A DNA stretch of 64,000 nt from Toxoplasma gondii ME49 (lineage: Eukaryota > Apicomplexa > Conoidasida > Eucoccidiorida > Sarcocystidae). The DNA lies in NCBI RefSeq assembly GCF_000006565.2, contig NC_031476.1:5517900-5581899 (forward strand), read 5' to 3'. Positions 1 to 27,928 of the stretch are shown piece by piece. Below the pieces are notes generated by a model. The model did no database searches. It was not told the origin of the DNA and was given only the letters and a program-made list of their open reading frames with translations. Positions within the stretch are counted from its first letter, which is position 1. Each line of letters starts with the position of its first letter. The position numbers were made by a program, and so were the translations under genes.

Positions 1-2418
1 TATTGCAGAGATTTCCTGCTGTGCATGACTGAAATGGATGGCGAGTCGACGCTACATGGCCGCATAGCGAATCTCGTTTTGAAAAAGGTTTCAGTGTCGG
101 ATTTTCCTCTGTTGCTTGTATGTGGACATCAATTTGCTCCTGAGGAGTAACGAACCGTAAAAATATCCGGAAGACGGACAGACAACTCAAAAAAGGAACA
201 GAACCCCAGAGCAACACTCTAGAAGATACAGCCGCGATCTGCCGTTTGTCCCTTAGGTATCCCTTATGGTCGTGAACCACCAACTAGAAAAATGGCTGAA
301 AGGACTTTATTGAAAAAGATGGAAGAATGGTCTTTAGTGTTTTGCTCTTCTGCGCATTTGACACAGTTCGACAGCAGGGAGTTGCCAGCGGTTCCGGGTC
401 TGTATTGTTTCGCACGCTCCCAGTTGCACAAAAAAGTGTAGGGAGGCGACTAAGGAAAGGCATTCTTCTGTAGACTCAACGCCTTTTTCATACGCTTAAG
501 ATGCTTTATGCAAGTAGGTAAATCTCAACAGAACACGGCTTGTGCCTTCCTGTCTGTTTATTTTTGAAGTTCGTAGTTGGCTGTATTAGAACGGGACAAA
601 AAACAGATCGATACGTAAAGACGACATATCCCGCCATTCCGCTTCATGCATTGTATCTCAATTTGTCTCGTTTGCACTGACGAAGATCCGAGATCAGTCT
701 TTTATCGTCAACGTCGTCATTCAGAAAACAGGTGAGATCTCTGTTTTCTTCTGTACCTTCCAGATTGCGCCCAGTCTGCTGTCTCGCGTGCAGTGCGGTG
801 CCGCCGGATCTTGCCCATCGATTCTACTCTGTCTCTTCCGGCCACAGTTTCCTCTTTTTTCTCCCATGTCTTCTGTGGTTTGCAATTCAACTTGCTGAAT
901 AATATAACAGGTGCGTCTTCTTCCGCTAAGCATTGCTCACCAAAACCGATATTTCCAAACGCTGTCTCCGGTGGTGGACCTTGTGGATAGAAAGCACGCT
1001 GAGAGCGATTTGACTTTTTTGCTATTCAACTTCCTCATTTTCTTCGCATTTTGCTCTGTCTGCATCGCCTGTTATCAAAAAACATCAATATGTGCGTGGA
1101 TGCTACGTGTGCGATGCCGCCAGCGCTATCGATCTACCAGCGCCGCAAACACTTTTGTGGCTTCTGTCGCCTTTTCATTCTTTTTTGAGGTGAAAAAGAC
1201 GGTGCGTGTCTGAAGGTCATTCTCTTTTGTTCCACAGTGTCATTTGCGTACAAGGAACTGGCTCGTTTTCGATTTCAGTGTCCTGCTGCTCGTTTTGACT
1301 CTAGAAAACGCTAGAGAAAGCTTTTCCCGTTCTTCTCATGCACCTCGTTTCTTTGTGGTAAGTTTCGCTTTTGCTTCCTCTCTCCTCTCTGCTGTTGACT
1401 TAAAAGTTCCGATTGGCAATCGCATGAGAACGTTGGTTCACCTGTTTCTAGCTACTGTTTTTCCTGTCTTTTGTACACAGTCTGAACGGCTCTACCGCTA
1501 CCGAGCGAGTGTATCTTTCGAACATTTTACCTCTTTTTCCTCGCTTTCCTGTTGACTTTGCTTTTCGATTCGCGTGTTGACTCTCTGATGCATTTCCTTC
1601 AGTTTGTTGTTTGGAGGGAGGCTAGAAGTGCCCTGTTTGGGGGGACAAAGGAGACAGTCAGATCTCGGTAGGTTTCACGCGAAGTACGTAAACGACTCTG
1701 AGGGTAGACTTGTGTGGACCCTTTCGCGGTGCACATGGAAATGCCGACATGGCTCTGAGATACCATCCTGCGCGCGACCTTGTATTTGACTCTCACTTGC
1801 TGTCTGTCTTCTTCACTGCAACGTGTTTTCTGCCGTTTTCCCACATGTTTCCCTTCCGATTCTGTCCAGAGAATCCTCTGGCGTCAAAGGTTTCGCTTGT
1901 TCCTTTAAAGATTCTGGAGGGGAAAAAGGTGGAAAAGAGAGGCTGAAGACTTCGAGAGAGGCGGAACGTTTTGAAGCTTGAGCCCACCCCGAGTAAACAC
2001 CTTAGTTTGACATTTTCTTTCGTGGTCTTTTTTCTCAGATTTTTTCTGCCCTTCCCTCAACTGTTTGATTCTTTGGTATCTTATCCACCGTTTGCGGTTT
2101 TGCCTTCTCTCCGTGTCTGTGTCGATGGAGAACACAGGAGGGAAGTCAGCCTCCGGAGGGACAGTATACAGTTGTGCTGACCGCTCTGACACATGTCGAG
2201 ATCGATATATTCGTCTCTCGATGTCGCCGTCTCTTCGTCTGCTGCCTGTTTTCTGTCTGCATCTTTAGTCTCTTTAGGTGTGCCTCTCCCCTCATCTTCT
2301 CTCTCTGTTCCGTTTTCCAGTCTATCCTGCCTCAGCGTTTTCTTCGCAGTCCAACATTTCTTCTCATTTCTCTTCGTTTTGTCCGTCTATTTCTTTCACG
2401 GTTTCGCGCGCGCCAGCG
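1..2418. other. Upstream flank, no gene recognised
   Basis: The stretch holds many short open frames on both strands, none longer than about 100 codons and none resembling a known family. From about 700 onward it is pyrimidine-rich on the + strand, which fits a promoter and 5' untranslated region of the C11 gene that starts at 2419. An open frame runs in from 2278 in phase with that gene, but it lacks an ATG before 2419. Confidence 0.5.
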
Positions 2419-17038
<14,620 letters not shown>

Positions 17039-19501
17039 AAAGCAAAAAAACAAACCATGACGATCCCTACGCAATTTCTCAATCACATCACCTCGTGGCA
17101 AAATCATCGATGCGTACAGCCACCTTAAATAAGCTTTTTCAGGGGATCAATAATGATTGTCTGCATGAAATTTCTGCGTTCGTTTTCAGTGAAAGATGCA
17201 GGAATTTCTATGTTGATTTACACTGAACGACGCGAGCGACGCTCTGGCAACTGAACCACGGACGTTCACGTTTCACGCGTGGCTTTCTTTCATCTGTGTT
17301 TTAACCCAGTTATAACTCTCGGATGTAAATTTCATTGTCACGTTTACGGCCGCACGTACACAACCATTCGTACTTATGCATCTCTACGCATAATGTATAT
17401 CAGCACATGCGCATATATTCCACTAATGCATCACTTTAACGACATTTAGGGGCTCCACGGGAACGGGATAACGACACTGTTCCTGATGCGTCTCCATGAC
17501 CTACGCAAAAAGTTTGACTGCGAACGCTGATAGACATGGACACAACGATTCACAATTTCCTTATTGCAGAAACCTTGGTAGCTGTCAGACGGTCTTCCCT
17601 CATAGAATAAACTATGCATCTGCATAAAGTTAAGTGTGCGTGCGTGCATGTGCAGATGTGTGTGTAGTGAAGAGGTAACAAGAACAAATGCGTAATATTT
17701 ACGCATAGAGTCTGACTAGATGCAACGTATATGCCCGTGTGTCTGCTGACTTTCCGTGGTTCTCAGCACAACCGTGCAAACCTGTGTTTACAATTTCGAA
17801 TGGACGCAAAACAATGTAATCCGGTTTCTGGACAAGAAATATAAAAGCAGCTCGAGACACCACGGCTCTGTGTTTGCGCACAGAAACTGGCATGTGCTCA
17901 TATGGACACATTCCCCTCTATAAACGTTTTCTCCAAGTTCGAAAAAACAAAAAAAATTATGCGCGGATCGAATCAAAGGAATTCTGCAAAGAGGTATGAA
18001 TTTATGAATGCGTGCACATGTCTATACGCGAATTTTTTTTCGGGAGCTCTGGAAAGGAATCTGTGTCACTCATACTCTGTAAAACAACACTCATTCATCT
18101 TTCCCCCCACTCACACAGAAGAAAACCATCTTTGCTCCAAAAAATGGTGATCGAGTGGCAATTTGAGTGGCTTTCAAATCCACGATTTCGTTTCAGTGAC
18201 TATTCGGCGCATGCTTTCTCAGAAAATCCATTCTTCGCGGTTATGACACCTAGGCCCATCCTTTAACAGACGCAAATGAATGCACCTCAATGAGTCCACC
18301 AATCGAGAGCGGCATTTGAAAGGTGTCCATAAAAACGAAACGTGCTGCGTGTGTTGCAGTTGTGCAGATGGAACCCGATTTAAGAAAGCAGCTGTCACTG
18401 AAACGTTGAAAATCGGTTTCAAACTCACGGCGTAAAACAGCTTGGCCAGAGCTGAGGTGAAACGCAGGCGAAATCACGTATATGTGTGCGGACAACTCGT
18501 GAAGCAGTCTCGAACGCGATTCCCTTTCCGGGCTTCTTCTCTTGATCTAGGCGCTTGCACACCATGGGTTCGCATACACAGGACAAAACAGTAAATTACA
18601 ACTCGATTCTGTACCGGCCATACATCATTTTCCCCTTCTTGAAATATACCCGGGAAAAAAACACATTTCATTTGCTGTGCGGGCAATGCTTGCATAGAAA
18701 GCAGAACGACACGAAAGGACCCGCATGCGGACTGCACCTGGTTCTGCGGCTAAGCATGCCTTCACAGATATCAGTTGATACAGAGGAAAATTGAGCAGAA
18801 TCCAAGAGAGGCTGTTAGGGGATGTGATACTGAACAGAGATAAGTTGAATCTCCTGCAGCCAAAAATATTCTATATGGAGAGACTCGAGGTGGCGAAATT
18901 TGCTTGCTAGTCGCATTTCCCTCTCTCTTTACATCTTTCACAACGAAATTTCGATATACCGCGGAAACGTACTTCATAAATGATAGGGCAGACAAGACAC
19001 AATGCGAACGAAAACAACAAGCGTGAGCACCGGCCACCCCTAATTCCCTGCTCCGCTGACATGAAACAACTCAAACAAGGCGTGCGTTGCGGTGTTCGCT
19101 TATTCTCACTGCACACCACTACCTTGTGTCAATTCTTTCAAAGCAGGTATGCCGATTTGTGGATCGGCAGCCTTGAAAACGCAGGGAGCATCATGCGTAT
19201 GTCGCACAAAACCAAAAGCATCTTTCTGGTCCCGGTGCTGTTTGAGAAAAAAGGCAGAAGACGGAACAATGTGAACCGTGCCAATTTTGTCCCCTAGTGC
19301 ACCGCATAGAAAGTACCATACTAGCAGCGGCGTCATGTGGTCACTGGTGTACCATACACAAAGCTAAAACGCAACTGCGAAATAACGTTGCAGCACTGTC
19401 GCTCTGTTTTAAGTTGTAGGAATGCGCATGAGTGCGTGAACTATCGGTGCTCTCTTCAATGAAAAAACTGATTCGCTGTATACTTGCAGTGCTTCCAGTC
19501 C
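17039..19501. other. Convergent intergenic region
   Basis: This gap of about 2.5 kb lies between the stop of the C11 gene (+) and the stop of the decarboxylase gene (-), so it should hold both 3' untranslated regions and terminators. The sequence is AT-richer than the flanking exons and has only short, unconvincing open frames. I see no RNA gene or repeat in it. Confidence 0.5.
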
Positions 19502-22500
19502 TCAGAGATCCCCATTGGTAAGCACACCCTCCGAGATGGACTCCTCTCGCTTCTCCACCGTACGAATTGCACAGGTTGTAGATGTGGTACCGACTCGGCT
19601 CTCTTCCCAGCCACCCTGGCAAGGCTCTGTTTGGACTTCAATTTTCGTCGTCGCCACTCGTAGAACGCGACCGTCCTCTTGTTTGCTTCCTGTGGACACC
19701 TTGAGCGTGAGCAGCACAGCTCGCTCTGGAAAAAAACACACGCAACAGATACCGCGATTGACGGTAGGATCGATATGACAGCCGAAGCGACCCGCAGGCA
19801 CAACAGAGAATACCCCCGAAACCCGAGACTTGAAGTGCGGGTTCGCAGGCGAAAAACAGGACACGTGCAACGCGAAGAACATACACACCAGAATGGGAAG
19901 GACTCCACGGTTCACGGGAATACTTTGCATGCTTGTGAGACACGCTGGCGAGACTTAGGTCGTCGTCTGGTGTCCAGATCCTGTGGAAGGGTTCCTTCGA
20001 AAGATGTATTGTAGAAAGGCAGTACGGAAGAAACCAGCAACTGTGTGTGGCGGAGCGAATGCTAACAGATGCCCCTTCGAATCACGAATTGGAGTAGTGC
20101 AGTCGAGTTTGGTGTGACTCACACGCGGAGTTAGACCCCTGAGCTCAGCGGTGCTACACACTCCTTTATGTTTACTTGTCTAGGGATACCAAAATGTCTT
20201 CTGGACGAGAATGTGGGTCTTGACTCGATGAGGATTCGTTTCGCTGGTCCCCCTCCAGGCTCCGCTCGAAGCCCTTCTGCTTATTCGATGATCCGGTCAC
20301 CGCACTTACCAGGTAGAAGGATCCACGTCGCATCGATGCCCCGGACAAGTTTGCCCAATTTCTCGTCTCCAACGCATCCATAAAAGGGATGCTGGAAAAG
20401 AAATTGTTCATCTGGGGTTACCGTAGCAGTGAGAGAAACTTGGCTCTGCCGTCCCGACATCTGCAGTCTGATCTGCTTCTTGTCTTTTGCTGCGAAAGAA
20501 AACAAATACAGGAAGCAGCAAGGACACACGATGAGAAATTCTCTTATTCCGCAGCTGCCCTGGAGCCACTGACCACGCCATCACACTTCACAACTGCTGG
20601 TCAACGAAGGAGTTTCCATGGCGTCAGGATGCCATTACCAAACGAGACACGAGGACAACACGCATTTCACTGACAGGACCAAGCAGGCGTCCGTTGATAA
20701 CATCCAGGTACCTGTCCCCACTTTTTGGTTCGGCCATCAAAGTCCGGCTTACCCGCAAAGCATCGAAAGCCCTCACGGATGACGGAGTCGCTACCGTTGA
20801 TGTTTTGCCGTAGAACTTCCGGTTGGCCCAGCACAAGCTCCCCAAGATTACCATTTTCCTATAAAGCAGCAGCCGGTAGGACAGAACACCGGTTAATTCA
20901 CAAACTGTCTCTCCATGCGCAGAAATCGATTGAGACAGGTAGCTGTGTTGATACTTCGGGAGGTAGACAGTGAAATCGACAGTCGATGCAGGTACATGAG
21001 TGAGTACGCGTGTGGTGTGTCGAATAATACTCAACATATATACGTATCCTCTTACGCATACGAAGGCGCCCTAGGCATATACGGAAACCAAGACATTATC
21101 ACTTTTTGTTGCCTTTCTGTGAAACGTCGCAGATGAAGATTCGTGTATGAACGCGTATGCACTCACGCTCTCAAGCATTTCCTTATGGTCGCCTTTACGT
21201 CTGTGCTGGGTTAGCTGTTTTGAGCCGTCTACTCACCGTAGCCCATCGTTTCAAGAGGTAGTGTGAAAGAGCGAAGCCATAGAGAAGTCCACGTTCTGTG
21301 GCGCGGAGAACTTCGGCCCACACACGCCCAGGCTCCTGACGCCAAGCGCGAGGAGCGAGCGTGTTTTGTTTCAAAATGTCATCAACACTGGATGTTTTCT
21401 GGAGGTGCTTCCAAAAGTGGAAAGGTGATTCAAAGTTTCCACGAAATGCGTTGCATCTCTCTTGAAGAGGCCTTTCGCGGCCTTGTCCCAGATAGCCTGC
21501 TGGTTGGCCTGCCGCAACGTGGGAGCACTGGCCGACAGAAGTCATATCGAAGTCTTCAGGTGCCTCGAAGATCTGCAAAGGATCACACACACACAAACTC
21601 ACACAGCGTTTATGAGACGTGCAAAGTGTCACACAAAAAGCTGAATAGCAGTTGCTGAACCCACAAAAATGTGTACGGAATACTTAGGATCGGGTCGTCT
21701 ATATGCACAAAACGACAAACCTGTATACACGCAGACAAAAGACAATCAAATAAACGAATACAAGTGCCCAAGTAGAAATTCACACCATTGTTTGTGGAGC
21801 GGAGTAAAAAATGACGCACGGAAGCAGGAAACTTGCGCTTTGGCTGCTTTGGTACAGGCGCTGCTATGAAGAGCGCGTGTCCGTAAAATCGAGTCCGCTG
21901 CGAAGTGGGACCGGGAGGTGATTAGGTGCACATGCACAGGCCCGGATTCTCTTCATAGATCGCAATAAACATCATCGACTCGCGGTTATAATAATGTGTT
22001 ATGCTGTCGCTTCAATAAAATCTTGTGACGACCCTCAGAGCGGCGAAACCACGTGACTTTGGACGTCGTTCCCCAGTTTACCACAGCGTGACACTGGGAT
22101 GAAACGCCGGCACTGCTGAGAGAACGCACAGGCCTTGCTGTGCGTGGTGGCATTTCGCCTTGCATCACAAAGCTAGAAAAGGCACACAGTTGTTTGACGT
22201 CAATGCACTGACTGCTACGCAAAATCATGGGCCTCCGGTTAGCCGAATCTCAAGTGAACGCAACTTTGAGGAATCTGCACAAAAGGGTAGCTGTGCAAGA
22301 GACAGGAAAGACAAAGTGCGGTTGATCTCTGGTAGAGAACGATACAGCCCGTTTCTTGTTTGTCCCAAGCAGTGCTTACCATGACGACTGTACTTCCAAA
22401 GCGAAAAGCTCCGATTTCCTGGCTCGCACACAATTCCACGTCGACTTGCTTCTCGTAGGACTCGGTGTATCTCGTGCAGCGGCCCAATCTCATGCTCGCA

Positions 22501-25500
22501 CCGAGGGGCTCTTCCTCCCAAGAGAGACGCAAGCCTCCGACGAACATCGCTGCCACCATGGTCACGGAGAAAAACAATTGCTGACCATTTTTCTCTGGAT
22601 CCCAGTGTCCAATGAGCGCCGTGCGCTCGTATCGGTGAAGCAAATCGCCCGCCTCCAGATTTCTGCGGCTCACCTGAAAACGCGGGAGTACAAGGGGAGA
22701 GAGAAGCACAGTTCATCTCCCACCGGCAGCGGCATTGGTGTATGCCCACCCTAACAGACAAGACACTGGAGACCTGGATGAACTGATGGGTGCATTCGCA
22801 TAGAGGCGCATCTATCCACAGAAACCTGAACACGAACTGATAAAGGCTGGTGCTAGTTGAACCTGCAGGTGGCCGTGTAAGGTGGAGACGCATGCACACC
22901 ATTCGAGTTGTCTCTACACGCCTAGCTCGTCAGCGAGGACAGGGAGACACCATGGGTACGTACGCGGTTTAAAGCCAACGGAGAGGAGCACGGAGGCGCA
23001 GGTGCGCGCACAGGTACGTGCAATTCAACGTCGAAAACATAAAAACCAAAGTCCCAGGCATGGGAGGATTGATCCCTAGTGAGTACCGCTTTGGCAACCG
23101 CGCACGACGTACCGAGGGAGTGCACCCCGGGATATAGGTCTGTGATGTGACTGTCCAGTCTGCCGGAGAATGAACTCGGTGGTAGTCACTCGGGGCAAGA
23201 TACAAAATGCTAACGAAGAGGCGGTTTGAAGGCGACTGAAGCTGGAGAGGAGGCACTTGTCGTGCTCCATAGAGAAACTCCCGCAGATTGAACGACGTCG
23301 ATTTCACCTGGAGAATAGAAACAAAGAAGGTGTCCGGCGATAACCTAAGGGCCTTCACTCTGAGCTTTCTTTTACATACGCACACGACAGAAACTAAATG
23401 CACTATGTGACGTCGACCCCCTCGATACGCATCACACTGAGGAGACAACTTCACGCTCGAATAATCGCGTGCAAGTGATAACAGTCGAACGAAGGGTCGA
23501 AGATGATGTGTTTCTTGGAGAATTTCAAACAATGATTCTGCGTGTGCTTCCCGAGAGCGCCGAGAAAAACCTCGATATGCCGTACCGTGGCTGCGCTACT
23601 GGCACCAACAAGCTCCAAGACCCGCGAATGTCTCGTACGTCAAAGCACGCGTAATGAGAAAAAAAAACTGCCCGCGTGACGGGTGAAACAAGAGTGAAAG
23701 GATTTCTTGTCAACATTTTTCGGCGTATAACGTAACACATCACACGACTTGGACGCAGCACGGATCCATCGCACTTAGACTGGCACTGGTACAGTCGACG
23801 CTAAGACTGCGACCCTGGTAGGTTCCTCGTGAGGTAGTTTGAGAAGGGTGTCAACAGTCTCCTTGAAGGTGTTCCCCATTGACGTGTCCACACCTGAGGA
23901 ATGATTGGATGAGAAATCTCGCCTTTAAAATCAGGTCGAATCGTGTAAATATTTTGAATTAGAGAATCCGCCGGAGCCATAATGGATGCTCGAGGGTCCA
24001 TGTCGCGATAGACGTGGTAGTTGATAGGTCGGGTGAAGAACTCTTGCACGCTCCGAAAATCTGCTGCAGAGTGGCGTCTGTCCTTGTCACTCATGCTGAA
24101 GGCCTCTTCCAGATCTGAAAAAGGTACAGAGGAAACATGGGTATGTCCCACTATGTACCTCCTCCATACACTTCTCCCGCGAGCGTACGTCAGCGTGAAA
24201 TGCTGTATATCCACCAATGAAACGGGCGTGTGTACAGGCAGGAGTATAGGAAAAGAAGCCGGACTGCATATACGAATACGGATATGAAGAACGGGGATTC
24301 TTCCGACACAGTCGAGTCCTTTCACGCACACACGTGCAGAAAGATCACCGTAAAAACGTGCAGAGTCCCGTTTAAATATGTATATATATATATATATATT
24401 TATACCAGCCATGGATGCATGTGGGCGTTCACAGTCATAGCTACCCCTGTACGTGGGCAGAGTTGCTTGTTTGGATGTACATATACGAGAGTTGAGTACG
24501 TACACATCAACGGAAGATGCGTTTCTCCATGAGGATTGATGCATGTAAATATGCAGGCACGTACCTATCCATGTGTCTACACATTTGGGAACGTATACAT
24601 GTCGGTCGATTGGTACAGAAGCCTTATGTTCCGCGTACGTTTTTCCCATCCCCTTATCTCTTACCAATATTATTTAGCCTAATCAGTGTTCTAATGAACC
24701 TTCTCGAAAAAGATCGGGAAGCCAGCCAGCCAGCCATTTTCCCTATGATCCGTGTGTTGGCGGCAATACTGGAAAGGATGCCGCTGCGATATTCTGGAAG
24801 TGACAGTGCAAACGAGTGCATTGACAAAAGAAACAGAAAGCATAGCCTCATTATAACCCTTTGACACAGCTGGATTGGTCCGTGGGCCCCTCTCCTATAG
24901 AGAAAAGGAACTGGAAATTCATGCAACCCTGTGCAGAGTGTCTCTTGTGTGTGCATGTCATGATTAACCTTCATGCAACTGTGACACACGTACGAGTGTA
25001 AAGATGTGTTACCCCCCCTAATCGCTGAAACGCTGTCGGCGCATGGAACCAGTCTGTATGTTTCAGTCTCTCCGGAGCAGCATTCTCGTATACTTTCAGC
25101 AGCAGAAAGTCGCGGCTTCCCCACCTGTGTCAGTTCTCACCGCCTGCATCTTCGATTGCCTCGAGCTGAAAGAGACAACGCAAAATAGCGAGCAATAAAT
25201 GCTGCGTTGCGGCCGTTGAACTTCCACAGTCGAGCGATGGTTTGAATATCTTTTCTGTGTCGCGATATGCGGGGCAGTTTCTCTTTTGTCCCACAAGAGT
25301 GACACATTATCGTTACCGAAAACGATAGTGCTCATACGTATCTGTGCAGGCCAGTTGCGTGTACGACGAAGTGACCACATAGTGGCAAGACACCTACAAC
25401 AGAAAACGGTTGAGAAGTGAAGCTGTCACTCCGTCCAGTGCCAAGGATACTGCCAGTAGGTCACAGGATACCGGCTTACCGTGTCAGGAAATTCCCACAT

Positions 25501-27928
25501 AAGCGGAGTCTCTTGCCAGCTCTCAGAGCCTTCGGGTGTGCGCCAAAGCTGTAGGAGGACGACCGTCGGATCTTGTTCGAATACACCGTTTACGGGTTTG
25601 CGAGCAGCCAACAGATTGAGAAGCACTTCGGCACCCTCACTGGGCGGGTTTTCTTTGCCATGCACGCGTTTCTCCAAGATGTTCATGCCTGTTTGAGTCA
25701 GTTTGTGTGTCTGAGATCCGGTGCACATGTACGACATCGCAGAGAAGGGAACGAGGCGAGACGCGGAGACCGGAATTCGGAAAGTGCCATCCGAAACAGA
25801 GGTCACTTCAACGCCAAAAAAAGTCTTCGAGGGAAGAAACAGAGCCAGTTGACTGGCAGTGGGAGTGTACACCTGTTTTTCGAGCTCTGCGCCGCTGGCA
25901 TACATGGAAATCTGTTTGAGGTTCGGTTTTGCACTACCAAACGCGCCTATGCCAAAGCTCGACGCGCCATCAAGAATCGCTTGAGCTGCTGCGTAAGTGG
26001 ACACACTCGCAGGCCCGGGTTCTTCCTCTTGGTGTTCGAGCGGTTCTCGCAGAGACATTCCCAACACATCCATGCTGACGTGAAGGGTGTATTTGTCTTG
26101 GACACCCACTTTCGGCACACCGTACAGGGGCCGTGGGTCCAGCGCAGCCCGCCTGCATGATGAAGTCGGTGTCTGAGGAAGACAGAACGCAAGCGAGTCA
26201 ACAAAGCGCAAAAAGCCAAAGTCGGCAAAAGTATGTTGCGCTCAACTCGAGGAACAAACAACCCTGGACAGGAATTCCAGAAATACACAAACGGGGGCGA
26301 AGGCGGAAGGAGGACCTCACGTGGTGAGTGCGGGAGAATCGCGACATTCTCTCGACGTTGAGGAACTGGCTGTAATGCGGACCGAAGATTCTATCACGCG
26401 CCTCCCCATGAGATGCACACGCAAATGGCGGGGGGGACAGGTCTCCCCAAGCCTTGTATGACATGTCTCGATTTCACAGGTACTTCCTAAGGTTGACCAG
26501 CGTTAGATGTTGGTGTGTGAGGTAGCGGAGTTTAAGGGTTCCCTATCTCTCAAATGCTTTGGCTTACTGGTTTGCAAACAAACACGAAAAGCCGCTGTTT
26601 AGCAACTTGATAAAGCGGAGTACTGCGGGGCAAGCCGCTGCCAGTGCGAACAGCGCGTCGATTCAACGTGAGCCTCAAAAACAATGGGTCCTTCCAGGAC
26701 CACCTGCGGATTGCCAACGTCGACGAAGGTTCCTTCAGGCTGGAAGCGAATGTGCGCGTAAGGCTAGTCTGCACATCGCCCAGTGTTGCGTTATTTAGCG
26801 CTTTGCCGTGAACAACGACGGTGAGCTCTCCAGTCGCACATTGTCGGGTGCCCACTCTGCAAAGAAGAAACCGGTATACGGCCTTAAACGACTTGTTGCC
26901 ACGGGGCGAACTGGCAAGGCAAGTTGTGACGGTGACACAAACCTCCTACCTCTCTCCCACTACTTGAAAACATGCGACACGGCAACAAAAGCCGCATCCC
27001 CTATCGAGCGAGAAGAACGATTTCTGTGGCGGTCTGTGTTACGCCAGGAGGCAGCACAAAATCCGCTGCATTATTTAACTCAGTTGGCCAGTATTACGTT
27101 CAATATTCTGCAACAGTGTATCGTAAATCATGCACTGCTGCCTTGCTGTACGAGGGAGACTGTTGACCAGGAGTCGATTATGTCTGCAGGAAATAATTTG
27201 TTGCTTACAGCCTCAAGTAGACGATGTTGAGATATACCACTGAGTCTGAGGCTTCTTGTCCACGGCGTCGGAAAGCGGAAAATGGTCTGACGGCAAAGGG
27301 AATCCGAGGCTGAAGAAAATTTGCCGACGTTTGTTCGGAACCAACAGAAAAAAACATGACACTGGGTATTCCTCCTTCTACTTACATTTTAATGGTTCTA
27401 GATACCATGTTGTTACAGAAAACGTGCTTAAAGTTGCGGCACGTGACATGTGATCAAGCAATGCAAGCACAGTACTTTCCGAGCAGACACAATGGCTCTA
27501 CGAGTCCAGGCACCGACGGGAGCAGCGTTATATGTTGGCCGAATGGTCCTGTGAGGTCCGTGTTTCCTGTATGTTCGCCAGTCTGCGGCCACCAACAAGG
27601 AAAAGACAGAGTTGGGCGAAGCCGACACATATATGACGGATTCTGCGCGGCAACTAGGTAAACGACAGCCCCTCGTCCCGTGACGCTTCCAGTACAGCGG
27701 CCGTCTGAGAACCGCCGGCCGCAACTCTAAATAAGTGGCCACAGTCCGGCCACCGTGCTAATCGGTAGCCGTGGAAATGTTCAACCCTCACCTAATGGAC
27801 GAAGGGAGCCGTTGCCGGAAGCCAGGTCTGATCCGCTCTTGTTGACTCTGCACCGAGGACGCTGCTGGTACCGAAATGGCCACCAGGGCCACGCACACGA
27901 AAATGATAAGCCTCATAACCTTAGCCAT
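19502..27928 (-). CDS. PSD: Secreted phosphatidylserine decarboxylase proenzyme
   Basis: PSD converts phosphatidylserine to phosphatidylethanolamine with a pyruvoyl group made by self-cleavage. Exons in coding order: 27792-27928, 27476-27704, 27209-27309, 26704-26856, (tentative 26321-26390), 25480-26172, 25317-25393, 25125-25165, 24665-24793, 23894-24114, 23113-23307, 22380-22673, 21237-21572, 20753-20858, 20310-20489, 19502-19725. They join in frame to about 1061 residues. The first exon starts MAKVMRLIIFVCVALVAIS, a clear signal peptide. The catalytic domain begins near residue 501 and shows WLASRSFSRRFIR, SVQEFFTRPI, APADSLI (catalytic Asp), YHRVHSPAD (catalytic His, ~660), ALIGHW and GAFRFGSTVVM; self-cleavage is expected between Gly and Ser of FGST (~775/776). 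An N-terminal extension of about 500 residues and a C-terminal one of about 200 are unlike bacterial PSDs. Toxoplasma is known to make such a secreted PSD as well as a mitochondrial form; the signal peptide favours the secreted one. Confidence 0.9.
24379..24400. repeat. (TA)n microsatellite
   Basis: An uninterrupted run of about ten TA units lies in an intron of the decarboxylase gene. It is likely to vary in length between isolates. No function is implied. Confidence 0.8.
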
